Source: Histomonas meleagridis (taxonomy: Eukaryota; Parabasalia; Tritrichomonadida; Dientamoebidae). Taken from it: a stretch of DNA of 64,000 bases. Numbering within the stretch: position 1 is the stretch's first letter; every line of letters starts with the position of its first letter. Below the pieces are notes generated by a model. It searched no databases and was not told where the DNA came from. It saw only the letters and a program-made list of their open reading frames with translations. Shown here one piece after another: positions 19,669-32,044 of the stretch. The stretch is from assembly GCA_020186115.1 (NCBI GenBank), contig WSYJ01000011.1:62001-126000 (forward strand), written 5' to 3'. A program made the translations under genes and the position numbers.

Positions 19669-20549
19669 AAAAAAATATTTGAAAATAGAAATAAAATTTT
19701 ATTTTTGTTTTATATACGATCGTTTCGATAAATCATTGATGGATGAATAAAAAACACAAAAAATATTATTTTTATTTATATTTAAATCTTTGTTTTCTTA
19801 GTTTTGTGTTTTAGAATTAAAATAAAATTGGGGGAACAAAAATTTGAATAGGGCTAATTGGAGCGACACTGGGTATTTTAAAATTTTTATATCAACCTCA
19901 AATTTGATCTCTTGTTTAAACAAAGAAAATATCATTTAAACATTATTTTGGATATTAATGCCAAAGAAAGCTAATTTTTGTCAAAAATTTGTTTCAACTA
20001 TAATTGTTCACAGCATTTTATGATACCTTTTTCCTTATACATATGATCCATATTGTGATAGAAATGAATTGACATAATTTATTTTCAAACTAAATTTGTT
20101 TTAATTTTTTGCATAAAAAGTCGGATGATTTTACAACACAATTTTTGGTGAGAGGAATGGAATTGAAATTTCTCTTTATTTCACTTTGAATAATTTCTTT
20201 TGACTTCAATTTATGTAACTAAATAAATTTAAACCTCATTAAAATATGTTACGTGTTTAAAAAATTCGTTAACTTTTTATATATGTTTATTCAATAAGTT
20301 TTTTAGAATGATATCAATTCTTTACCAAAATGGAAAGAATTCCATTTGATCATTTGCTTTATCTGTTATATCATATTGGATTCCTTCATTTTACAAATCA
20401 TTTCAATTATTTGGTATAATCATTTTCTTTTGCATACATGTATGTTATAAAAAATATTTTATATAATTTTCAAATATAATATTAAAATCTAAAAAAATTT
20501 GGATAAACATTAAGCTTTATACATTAATATCTTTAGCATTTATATCAAT
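19669..20549. other. intergenic: spacer end and start of right arm
   Basis: AT-rich sequence; the mirrored copy of 17043-17713 begins at about 19877. No gene seen. Confidence 0.5.
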
Positions 20550-23120
20550 TCATTCTTGTTCAAGTAATATATTTACGATTTCTATGTGACCATTTTCAGA
20601 AGCAAAAATATGTGCTGTTTGAAATATATATAATAATTTCCAATTATTTTTTTGATATATGATATTGTTAAAACAAATATTAAAATAAATATATAATCAT
20701 TTTTGGTATTTATATCAACACCTTTTTGTGTAAGAAGTAATTTAACTATTTCTGTATGTCCACTTTGTGATGCTAATATAAGAGGTGTATTAAATAACAA
20801 AAATAATTTCCATAAAAAAAAGTTAATACATCAAATTATTTGTGGAAATGTTTTATAAAATTAATAAACATTTTGAGTATTAATATCAATTCCTTCTTGT
20901 TCAAGAAGTAATTTAACGATTTCTGTATAACCATTATCAGATGCTCTAATAAGTGCTGTATTAAATAATTTAAATAAATTTCAAATATTATTTTGAAATA
21001 TTAAATTATTAAAATAAATATTATCTTTAGCATTGATATCAATTCCTTCTTGTTCAAGAAGTAATTTAACTGTTTCTGTACGACCATTATTAGATGCTCT
21101 AATAAGTGCTGTTTTAAATATTTTAAATTATTTCCAAATATTATTTTGAAATATAAAATTATCAAAATAAATTTCAAATATAACAAATAAATATTTTTAG
21201 TATTAATATCAATTCCTTCTTGTTCAAGAAGTAATTTAACGATTTCTATGTTACCACTTTCAGCTGCTAATATAAGTGCTGTATTAAATATTTTAAATAA
21301 TGTTCAAATATTATTTTGAAATATAAAATTATCAACACAAATATTAAATAAAACAAATAAATATTTTTAGCATTAATATCAATTCCTTCTTGCTCAAGAA
21401 GTAATTTAACAATTTCTATTCTGTCATTTAAAGATGCATTCATAAGTGCTGTATAAAATATTTTAAATAATTTCCAAATATTATTTTAAAATATAAAATT
21501 ATTAAAATAAATTTCATTTTTAGCATTAATATCAATTCCTTCTTGTTCAAGAAGTAATTTTACTACTTCTGTATAACCATTATCAGATGCATTCATAAGT
21601 GCTGTATAAAATATTTTAAATAATTTCCAAATATTATTTTAAAATATAAAATTATCAAAATAAATATTATTTTTAGCATTAATATCAATTCCTTCTTGTT
21701 CAAGAAGTAATTTAACGATTTCTGTACGACCATTATTAGATGCTCTAATAAGTGCTGTATTAAATATTTAAAATAATTTCCAAATATTATTTTAAAATAT
21801 AAAATTATCAAAATAAATATTATTTTTAGCATTAATATCAATTCCTTCTTGTTCAAGAAGTAATTTAACGATTTCTATATGACTATCTCTAGATGCTTTA
21901 ATAAGTGCTGTATTAAATATTTAAAATAATTTCCAAATATTATTTTAAAATATAAAATTTTCAAAATAAATATTATTTTTAGCATTAATATCAATTCCTT
22001 CTTGTATTAAAATATATTTAACAAGTTCAATATTTCCTGACTTTGATGAAAATACTAAAATATTTTTCGGAATTTGATTACTTTCAAGAAAATGTTTAAT
22101 TAGAAATATGTTTCCAATTCTTGTTGATTCATTAATAATGTTTTCGCAAATTGGCATCCCTTCTTTATTGTAAAAATATAAAAATTTCATAATTATGAGA
22201 TGAAATACACTTCTTTCCAAATTCTTCTAAATTATTAATTTCAGTAATTTTATTTTCATAAAGATATTTAAAGATATTATTTCGATGAAATTCAATTGCT
22301 GCTTCATATCCATCTTTAAATGATGAATGATTTTGTTCACATAAATGAATGATTTCTTCATTTCCACCTGCAACTGCATATTTACCTGCATTTTTTATAT
22401 TAGAACCATTCATAAGTAAATATTTAAAACATTTAATTGATCTGAAAAAATGCTGCATAATCAATTAATGTAATATTATTTTGATTAATAAATGAATGTC
22501 TTTCATAAACTGATGGTTCAATTGTTTGATTAAAATCAAAAATTTGTTTGTGATGATATTTCTTGAAGTTTTCCGATTTCATCATTTCGAATTATTCTTG
22601 CAATTTCATTCGGATTAGCTCCTTCTTTAATTAATTTCTTATGAAGTTCCCAATCATTCTTTGAAAGTTCTTCAAAGTTTCCCATATTTCGTTTCAAATA
22701 TTTATTTTTTTCTAGAAATTTTTTTGGACATGTAATGTATAAAATATGATTCTTCTCTTATCTGTTTAACTATGTTTGATTTACATAAATTTTCTTGAAT
22801 CATTCTCTCAAGAAAATAATTTGATTCTTGAGAATGTATATTTAAAATCATTTGTAAAAAAAACTTTATGTATTTTACTTTGAATTTGTTTCTTATCTTC
22901 AATTTTTTTTATTTCTTTAATGAAATTCATATAGATTTCAGAAATCATTCATACCTGATACAAATGATGAATAAATTATTTGACTAATAAGTAAGTTAAA
23001 TGAATACTGATAATTATTATCAAAGATATCAAACACTGAAATAGCTACTTGAACAACATTTTCTTTATTTAAGGAAAATATTTTTTGTTGAATAAACTGA
23101 ATTGTTTCCCAATTGTTCAT
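20550..23120 (-). pseudogene. right-arm copy of DUF3447-ankyrin gene, frameshifted
   Basis: Mirror of 14476-17042 with the same ankyrin/insert array and the same terminal TGA. The N-terminal region, intact in the left arm, is split here by at least six small insertions (near 22190, 22445, 22540, 22730, 22860 and 22945). Either a decayed duplicate or an uncorrected sequence. Confidence 0.75.
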
Positions 23121-23339
23121 TTTTGTTTTACAGAGTACCAGACAAGTAAAAATCTAGTGAACAAAACCTTTTCACCATTATCGGCATATTCAAAAAAAGT
23201 GGGAATTGAGATAAAAAATTTTCTTGCTGAAAAAAGTTATGTTTTAACGGTCACAAACCGTTTTTTAATTGTGATGGAAGTGAATGTGAGGTTGAATATA
23301 TTGTTAATGAAAGCAATAAAATTAAATAATAATTAAGTG

Positions 23340-24620
23340 TTGATTCATTAAGTTAAATGATTCATTCTTTGATTCTAATTCGTCTGATCTATCATCATCT
23401 TATCCTATTTTAATAGATGACGAACCAAATTGTGAGGGAGCTCTTTCAATTGAAGGACAAAGTTCTAAACTTTCAAGAATTATTTTCACAAATTTAATTT
23501 CGGTCAACTCAATTACAATTCCTTCTGCTTCTGTTTCTATATCTAATACGTCACTAAATTCGCCTTCGATAACAGTAAATCAAAACTTCGAATTACATTT
23601 AATTATACAATTCAATCTATCAAAATATCATGTTCAGGAGATCTTTATTTTGAAAAAGGATCAATTATTAACACTCCAGAAATCGAAATTACTGAAAAAT
23701 GTTATTTTCCTCTTCAAATAATTCATCTATCAACAATTTTTAAAGTTGAAGGCATCTTTTTATAATGGATACATTAAAATATTATCACTAACATTCATAA
23801 ATCGACCACATCTTATACTTAATTCAATTGTTGGCTTTCTTTCATCACATAGCATTATAGTTGGTTGTAATATTTATTGACCAATCAGACTTCATAATTT
23901 ATTATAAGTCTACAAAGTTGAAAATAAAATTAATACAGAAATACTGTGACATATTCTTTTGTGATACAGAAGGCTCTGAATCACTTCAAGGTTCTTTACT
24001 ATATTTAGTGGATATACTACTGATCTTAAAAACTTTCGTAATACTAACAAAAACAGAAAAGCATCTGGACAAACTATACGAATGATTTTTTATGACTTTT
24101 TTTTTTTTTTTTTTTTTTTACTGAAAACAATATACCAAAAATATATTTTAATGATATTGATATTATTATCTGCGGAACATATCAATGTATTAACGATGTT
24201 CCTGAAGAAGATTTTTGTGTTAATGTTTATTGGAAATCATTACAAGATATAATAACTTTTATAAATGATACAATTAAAAATATCCATTAAATTGATGGGC
24301 AAACATTATGTTCTTATATAGAAAAATATTTCAAATTCTTTTCGAAGTTTAAAGAAATTCCTTCATTTAATTCAGATTTTAATTCAAGCTTATCGAATAT
24401 ATTTAAACAATTTTTTTGATGAAGAACATCAAGTTTATAATCCAAATTGGGAAAAATTATTAAAACAAGATATTACATTATGTTTAAACATAATAAAAGA
24501 TGTTATTGCAAATGATTTTTTATTCATTTTCAAAAGAAGCACTTGAGATGTATAATAATTTAATCAAAGATTATATTACTAAGAATATAAACTTAATACT
24601 AATGAACAATTAATAATACA
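23340..24620 (+). pseudogene. right-arm copy of decayed Pmp-like locus
   Basis: Mirror of 12930-14300, with the same reading pieces (SSSYPILIDDEPNCEGAL and others) and the same interruptions plus a few more. Not functional as read. Confidence 0.35.
24097..24119. repeat. poly(T) tract, 23 bases
   Basis: The left arm has only five matching A residues at the equivalent place (about 13500), so the tract expanded in, or is an error of, this arm. Confidence 0.8.
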
Positions 24621-24732
24621 TATTAACAAGGATCATTATTAAAACACAAGGATCAAAATCCTCAAATGACAGTGATCACAAAAATCAAATTATTCAATAT
24701 GTTACTTCAATTGTAAATGCAACAACAGTGAT

Positions 24733-25010
24733 GTGCATAGGGAAATAGATAGTATCGAAAGAGAAAGAAAGCAATTCAAAGTTGGCTACCTCGATACGTT
24801 CAGAGTTGGGGTGCATCTGTATTCCGAAAGTAGAACATACGACATATGTGCGAATGATATACTTTACCCGTTTGAGGTCGGCGAAATTAATTGTGATAGA
24901 GCAGCTACTTATCACAATGGGTACTGCGTTGGTTTAATTTCCACAAACGATCTCTTTCATTGCGTATATTGCCATACAATACCGGTTCCTGGGGAAGAGC
25001 AAAAAAAGGT
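24733..25010 (+). CDS. right-arm copy of short conserved ORF
   Basis: Same peptide as 12608-12886 (KVGYLDTFRVGVHLYSES...). An extra A after CAAAAAA removes the nearby stop, so the frame here runs on to 25134 with unrelated residues. Function unknown. Confidence 0.3.
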
Positions 25011-25237
25011 AAATAGTTACTTCTTAAGATTTCATTTATTCATATGGAAGAACAAAAACAATGAAAGAAAAAATAAAATTCTTTTATATTTATTTGTATA
25101 TCAATCTTTGTTTTTCTTAAATTGGTATTTATAAAATCATTTATTATTGTTATAGATAATGTTAAAATGTTTAAGAACAAATAAAAATTTTTATTTTTAT
25201 TTATTTTTATTTTTTATTTATATAATAAATAAATACT

Positions 25238-26628
25238 TTATTCAAAACTTGACAAAACAGTGTTATTTGGTCGAGGCTTATATGTAAATCCGACGAATGC
25301 GAATTGTGCCAAATCTGACAGAGGGATGTGGCCGCATGTTTGGTGTGGCAATGGCTCTAATTGTTCGAAATGCAGAAGTGTCTGTTGGTGATTTGATGAT
25401 AGGTATAAACGGCGGCGTGTTCGAGAATGGCTCTTCGAAATCAAATCCATTGAAGAACGGGTGCGAAATGATCTCCTCGAAGCCGTACCGCTCTGTCTCG
25501 TCGCATATCAAATGCCGCATCAAGTCGACTGCTTCAATTGTCGCATTTTGTGTAACAGGAAATTGAAGCGTGTTCGTCCAATTGAGGATTTTGCGCGCAA
25601 TGTGCTTCGCTTTCTTACTATAAAACGGAGGATATCCATAGATCATTTCGTAAAGAATGACGCCAACTGCCCAAAAGTCGCTCGAAGGCGTCGCGTTTTG
25701 TCCGCAAAGTAATTCGGGCGATGCATAATCAATAGATAACGCTTCAATATGATTGTCGCGCGTATGATGCGGACGGCCTGAATTTCGCGATGAATAAATT
25801 TCATTAATTTGATCAATAGTAAATCCAATCTCATCTAATATTAATGAAATATCAATCTCTGGTTTGGAATAATTAGTCGCTAGTCCAAAGTCTGTAAGTT
25901 TAATATGACCATTTAAATTAATTAATATGTTATCTGGTTTAAGATCTCGATGTAAATATCCTAACGAATGAACAGAATGAATCGCTAAACAGATTTCTGC
26001 TATATAAAATTTCGCCCACGATGGTTGAAACGTTTGATATTTCATTAAAAGCCCCATTAAATCACCGCCTGGAACATATTCTAATGAAAGATAAAGATAT
26101 TCTTGATCTTGAAATGAACATTTTAACTCAACAATCCATGGATTATTGGAAATACTTAATACATCACGTTCTGATCGAACATTATTAACTTGTTGATCAA
26201 TAATAATTTTCGCTTTCTTTAAGACTTTTAACGCACATAATTCTGAAGTAGTTCGATCACCTGCTAACCAAACTTCTCCATAACCTCCACGGCCAATCAT
26301 TTTTAAACGTACATAACGTTCTGCTTTAAATCTAGTACGCATAACTCGCGTATATGTTGATTCTTCAGTCAAAAATTTTTGGTAATACTCTTCACGTTCT
26401 TCTTGTGTAAGATTTTCTTTGCTCAAAAAAATTGTTGATCTTAGTATGACGTCGTTCTCGTTCAATAGCATCATTCGATATTTTGTTATAATGGTCGTCA
26501 AAAAATTGCCGAATACTAATAACTTTAATTTGTGTTTCGCGACTAACTCCAATGTCATTCGCTATTTCATTTAAAATATTAGGATCAAAATTATATGTAA
26601 TCGCTGCTGGTCTAACAACTGATGTCAT
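25238..26628 (-). pseudogene. right-arm copy of NDR-type kinase, frameshifted
   Basis: All kinase motifs are present (GRGGYG, HRDLKPDN, DFG) and the central part is continuous where the left copy is broken. It has its own breaks: an extra A near 26430, before the kinase domain, and an extra A near 25374, after it. Between the two arms each break is intact in the other copy, so one functional gene can be inferred, but neither copy is open as written. Confidence 0.8.
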
Positions 26629-26681
26629 AAAACTTTACTTAAAAATATTCAGCGGAGACCGTTTGGCATTGAATAATTATT

Positions 26682-27233
26682 TTGTCAATTTCTTCTTTAA
26701 TAATGTTCAGATCAAGATCAAAACATCAAATCACATTTAATCATCTTTATAATAAATATAAATGGACAGAAAAACAAATTGAAGAAGAAGTTAACAAAGG
26801 ACATTTAACACCAATTTCACCTTTTTCATCAGAACAAACATCTATGAATAATATTACATGTTCTATTTGTTATAATTTTTATCCATTAATTAATGAAACG
26901 AATTGTTGTCACCAACATATTTGTACAGAGTGTTTTGCAGCATGTATTACTCCAGAAGAAAAGACATGTCCATTTTGTCGGAAATGTAATTTAAGTGTTA
27001 AAGCTAATCAACGGAAAGAAAATCTTAAAATTCAAGATTTTGACGATCTTCAATTTTCTAAACATGAAAAAGAATTACGTGAAGGTATTCAATGGGATGA
27101 ATTAACAGGGTTTAGTGATGAAATTATTGCAGCATCACTTCAATATAATATTGATCCAAGTTTTCTTCATGAGTTATCATCTTCAGGTATTAGTGAAGAA
27201 GAAATTCTTCAAATTATTCAGATGCAACATTAA
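26682..27233 (+). CDS. right-arm copy of Sip5-like RING protein, intact
   Basis: Encodes the same 183 residues as 10943-10392, including the full RING (CSICYNFYPL, NCCHQHICTECF, CPFCRKC). It is divergent from the kinase copy with the same 53-base gap. The only right-arm gene free of frameshifts. Confidence 0.8.
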   Translation: MSISSLIMFRSRSKHQITFNHLYNKYKWTEKQIEEEVNKGHLTPISPFSSEQTSMNNITCSICYNFYPLINETNCCHQHICTECFAACITPEEKTCPFCRKCNLSVKANQRKENLKIQDFDDLQFSKHEKELREGIQWDELTGFSDEIIAASLQYNIDPSFLHELSSSGISEEEILQIIQMQH

Positions 27234-27381
27234 TCAATAAAATCACGTATAAAAATTAATTTTTATTTTGATGAAATGAAATTATTCGAATCCAATTTTT
27301 CATAAAGTATACAAAATTCAGTTAAGAATAATTTTTGCTTCGACCACAACAAAAATTTCAAATCTTCAAAAATCGAACGAA

Positions 27382-28829
27382 ATGACTGAATTTGGGAGTA
27401 CAGTAGCTATGATTCCATGTTGTATTTGTGGAGTCCCAATTGAACCTAATCCGAGTAATATGTGTTTAGCATGTTTACGAACGCAAAGTAATTTTTCTAA
27501 TGAAATTCCGAATACATCATCTATTACATATTGTCGTACATGTGGTCGATATCAAACAAGTCCTACACAATGGCAAGCATTTCCTTTAGAATCTAACGAG
27601 TTACTTCAACTTTGTATTTCTAAAGTTTCAGGACTTCAAAATTTCACTAAAACAGAAGCACATTTTCTTTATACAGAACCACATTCCAAAAAATTAAAAA
27701 TTTCATTAACGGTTCAAAAAGAGTCTATTAATGGAGCTATTTTACGCCAAACATTAATTTTAACTATTAATGTTTGTAATATGCAATGTACCACAATGTT
27801 GTGAAGCCGCCACGCCACGTGATCATTGGATTGCTAATGTTCAGTTACGGATGGACAGCAAACATCGTCGTACATTATTTTGGCTTGAACAAGTTATCTT
27901 ATCACATCATGCGCACTCGAAAGCAGTTAACATTCAGCGCCAAAAGTCAGGTGTTGATTTCCATTTTTCTGATAAGTCATCAGCGATGTCATTTGTTAAT
28001 TTTATTCAAAATCATCTTCCAGTTCTTGTTGAAGATTCGCATCGTCAAGTTGGTGAAGATATTCAAAACTCGACTATTGATTCACGTTATTCGATTAGTG
28101 TTCGAGCGCCACCATTAAATCGTCAAGACTTAGTTATACTTCCAGATTACTTAGTTAAAGGCACAGGCAATCAATGCTTCATTGCAGTTGTATTACGTAT
28201 TACGCGTAATATTAAAATGATCGATCCGCACACAGCGAAAATCATTGACATTGACGGTCCTAAATATTGGAAGCGTCCATTTAATGCGATTCTTTCTCTG
28301 AGTGATCTCAAGAAATTTGTTGTTATTTCTATTGAATGCATTGGAGCAAAAATTGGACGATTCCAAGTTGCTGACATTGAACTTGTTGATGAAGAAACAT
28401 ATAGCGAACATATTTCAGTTCGAAGTCACTTAGGGAATATCTTACACGAGAACGATGTTGTTCTTGGCTATGACATTCGAAGCAGTGTGCTAACAGACAA
28501 AGATGCGGAAGTCTTCCAGCGACATAATCTTTCAGAAGTTATTATTGTTGGTAAAAGTGTTGAACATAAGAAACGTAACAAACGTCGTCAGTGGCACGTG
28601 AAGGAACTTGCGCCTGTGAACGAGGTCTGATCAAGAGGAGTTCGAAGAGTTTCTTGACGACTTGGAGAATGACGCAGAAAATCGTCAGAACGTTGACATA
28701 TATCGCAACACAGAAGTCGCCGCAGATGATCCTGACGTTGTGAGGACGACGATTGCATTGAGTGAGATGAAAATTGATCCAGACAATCAACAATACGCAT
28801 TTGTACCCGATCCATATGGAACATATTGA
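27382..28829 (+). pseudogene. NMD3: right-arm copy of NMD3, frameshifted
   Basis: Starts MTEFGS with the same Cys motifs. Extra bases near 27790 (within the third Cys pair) and near 28624 split it into three frames. Its final segment (EMKIDPDNQQYAFVPD and a stop at 28827-28829) is in frame to the end and shows what the left copy's C-terminus should be. Confidence 0.8.
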
Positions 28830-29333
28830 ATATATAAATAAATAAATATCAAATTTTTATTGGAAATATAATTCTCTGAATGAACTCAATTGAGTTATTT
28901 CATTGTGGATTTTTAGCATAAATATCTGTGAACATTAATGATTTCTCTTCCTTGTTATTAATATAAAGAAATGAATTTTATATTTCATACATTTTCATTA
29001 ATAGAGTTCAATTACATTCCCAATTTGTTACAAAGAATTCTTATTTTACATTGCATTATTATGGGGGACTTTTGATTGGATTTCTCTTCCTTATTTTTAA
29101 AAAAGCAGATTCATAATTCAGAATGAAGTTACTTTGATCCTTTGAGATTGGGTTTTATTCTTGTATTTAAGATGCGAATTTTATGTTCCATATTCATTTT
29201 CCCTAATAAAGTTCGGTTACATTTCTAATTTGGATTATATTACAAAGAATACTTATTTTGTAATGAAAATTTTCATTTATTAAAACAAACATTTCTAAAA
29301 ATATATTTAAAAATTATTTATTTATTTATTTAT
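28830..29333. other. intergenic, site of the missing CENP-C segment
   Basis: Contains the counterparts of 4222-4475 and 8650-8799, joined through about 110 bases (28975-29085) of degenerate repeat related to 4294-4444. No gene. Confidence 0.6.
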
Positions 29334-30454
29334 TTAAACATATTTTTTCATTCTATTTAAGAATTCTGCAAAATCCTTTTCTACTTTTCGAAGTGGTTCA
29401 TAATCCGTGTGTCCTTTCGGTGTACATTTTAATATTTCGACAACATTCCCATAATATTTAACAATTCGCTGATACACTTCCGCAAGAAGCATTGAACTTG
29501 ATTTACTTTCGAAAACTGGTTGTGTTTCATATGATAAAAGAAGTGAACGTCGAACTTCATCTTTCGAGAATTCATAAAGTTTGTCAATGATCGTCGCATA
29601 CATTCGAACGTATTGTTCATAAACTTCTTTTTCTTGTTCGAAATTTAAAAAGATGTCACTTAAATTAGAAAAAAATGAATTTCGCGTCTTTTCGAATTTG
29701 TTAATTAAATTGTTACTCATAACTTCCATAGTTGAAATAATGATTTCTAATTGCAGAAGCATTTCAGAATCCAAAATTTCATATTCTTCTAAAAATGGAA
29801 TAACATATTCTTTCGTAATACGTAAATAATTGCCATATAAAAGTTCACTTAAATAAAGTTCATTTAAGATTTCACTTCGTCTTTCAACAATTTTTCGTTC
29901 GTTTTCGCTGATGTCGGCAACAATAAAAATTTCGTTATATGAAAGTGTTAAAACAAAATGTGTAAAATCTTGAAGACCTTGAAATAACTCAGCAACAAAT
30001 ATTCGTTCTTTAGTAATACCAAATGTACGTAATATTGGATCTATAAGTTCAATTTGACTTGGAAAGGTTAAAAAAAGAAAAACGATAATCAACAAAAAAA
30101 TTTCCATTAAAATCACAAACTGGTAAAGTAAATTCTGTAGTTTGTTCATTATTCATAAATTCGAGCCATGAATTATTAGGTGTAATCGTGGATGAAATCG
30201 TTGGTCGTTGTAAACTTGTGGTTAAAACTAAAATATCTTGAAGTGGAATGTTTTGAATATCTGAAATTATTGTTTCACCAAATCGTAAACAAAGTTTGTA
30301 TTGACTTCCAACTTTAAAAAAAAAGTCTTGATCTTTCTGAAAAATTCTTACTTTCATAAAGTTCATTAAATTCTTTCGATGATATATTCTTCGTTTCACC
30401 TTTTGGTAAAACTACTGATATTTGAAATAAATCTTTCCAATTGTTTTCTCCCAA
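29334..30454 (-). pseudogene. right-arm copy of RhoGEF, frameshifted
   Basis: The DH domain is open (29334-30149) and its C-terminus (KVEKDFAEFLNRMKKYV) is longer and more plausible than the left copy's. Extra bases near 30080 and 30340 break the N-terminal part. As in the left arm, no ATG is found for the N-terminal segment. Confidence 0.75.
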
Positions 30455-30666
30455 TTTAGTTTTGGTAAAAAAAAAGTTTAACAAACAAACATAGTCAAAT
30501 TCAAAACATTTTTATTTTCGTTTCATCATTTTTTATTCAGAAACTTTTATGCTCTTCGCTTTTTTAAATAAAATCATATAAGATTTTGCATAACGCTAGC
30601 TTTATTTCTTTGTACTTTATGGATTTCCATATTTGTTTTGGAAAAATCATTTATTTTAATCATTGT

Positions 30667-30846
30667 GATATTTATATAAAATATTTAGAAACAAAGAATG
30701 ACCAATTCAAAGTAAAAAAGAAGAAATAAAAAGTAAATCTAATATCATTCAAGTTTTTATTGACTATATCTTAAAATATAAATCACAAGAATCATATTTT
30801 CTAATTGAACAAGTTACTAATAAAAATTTAATTGAATCGAATATTA
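30667..30846 (+). pseudogene. truncated DUF3447-family gene fragment
   Basis: Reads DIYIKYLET, then (after a small shift) KSKSNIIQVFIDYILKYKSQESYFLIEQV. The first part is the same region, residues about 60-90, as the gene at 273-1, and the rest matches the QESYYFM region of the gene at 33418. It starts abruptly 100 bases outside the right arm and has no start codon. Confidence 0.6.
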
Positions 30847-30848
30847 TT

Positions 30849-32044
30849 TTATTCATTTTTTTGTTTTTCATTAATTAATTGAACAATCTCTGTATTACCG
30901 TTTTCGTTTGCATGGTTAATTGCTGTTTTAAATAGATTGTTTAAATACTAAATATAGTTTTAAAATCCAAAATTTTCAACACAAGCAACGAAGAAAGCAA
31001 ATTAACATCTTTAACATTGATATTAATTCCTTCTTGATTAAGAAGCAACTTAACTATTTCTGCATGACCATTTGAAGATGCTAATATCAATGCTGTTTCC
31101 TACATTTGAATTGAATTCCAAAAATAATATTGAAATTTTAAAATAAAGAATTAAAATTTGAAGAAAATATATAAATATTTTTAATATTTATATTAATTCC
31201 TTCTTGATTAAGAAGCAACTTAACGATTTCTACATGACCATTTTCAGATGATAACATTAATATTGTATTAAATAATATAAATAATTTCCAAATGTTGTAT
31301 TGAAACATCAAATTAATAAAATAAATTTTAAATAAAATAAATAAAAATCTTTAGCATTGATATTTATTCCTTTTTGTTCAAGAAGTAATTTAACTATTTT
31401 TATATGACCATTTGAAGATGCTTTCATAAGTGCTGTTCTAAACATTTTTTGCAATTTTTAAATAGTTTTTTTAAACATAAAAATATTAACATTAAAACAA
31501 TAATATTAAAATGAATATCAAATAAAACAAATAAATATCCTTAGAATTAATATTTATTCCTTTTTGTTCAAGAAGTAATTCCACTATTTCTGTGTGACCA
31601 TTTTCAGATGCTTTCATAAGTGCTGTTTGAAATATTTTAAATAATTTCCAAACACTATTTTAAAATACCAAATTCTTAAAATAAATATTTTGATCATTAA
31701 TTTTAATATCTTTTTTCGCAAGAAGTAATTTGACAATTTCTGTGTAACCTTTCCAAGATGCTAACATAAGTGCTGTCCAAAATATTTCAAATAATTTCCA
31801 AATGTTAATATAATACTCCAAATTATTTACTTTAATATCAAATAAAGAACATAAATAGTTTTAGCATTAATATCAATTCCTTTTTGTTCAAGAAGTAATT
31901 TTGCTATTTCTGTGTATCCCTTTCTAGATGCATAAATAAGTGCTGAAAACAATATTTAAAATAATTTCCAAATCTTACTTTGATATATGAAAACATGAAA
32001 ACAAAATTTAATTCAAATAAATAGATATTTATAGCATTAATATC
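30849..32044 (-). repeat. second ankyrin-block/insert array
   Basis: The equivalent codon (GAT or AAT of GATATTAAT) occurs at 32044, 31874, 31710, 31554, 31374, 31194 and 31024 (5' base, minus strand). Periods are 170, 164, 156, 180, 180 and 170 bp, so insert length is not held to multiples of three. The ankyrin blocks have diverged from one another yet all remain open; the inserts have diverged more in the middle than at their ends. Confidence 0.8.

Larger units (their letters stand above)
19877..30565. repeat. right arm of large inverted duplication
   Basis: Reverse complement of 2990-17713 minus about 4 kb containing CENP-C. Relative to the left arm it carries many one-base insertions, often outside homopolymers: CGAAAT to CAGAAAT near 22945, GCGAAG to GCAGAAG near 25374, TGTCC to TGTACC near 27790, ACGAGTC to ACGAGGTC near 28624. 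It also has a T tract grown to 23. Only the RING gene is intact in this arm. Confidence 0.9.

Noticed and set aside
2990-30565. Maverick/Polinton or other large DNA transposon with long terminal inverted repeats
   Set aside because: No polymerase B, integrase, transposase, capsid or protease gene; contents are ordinary cellular genes and the inverted arms contain whole genes.
31981-32030. GTAAG...TTTTCAG as a canonical 36-base intron in the first insert of the minus-strand ankyrin gene
   Set aside because: The GT is not present at the matching place in other inserts (mostly AT), so it is probably chance; not used as evidence.
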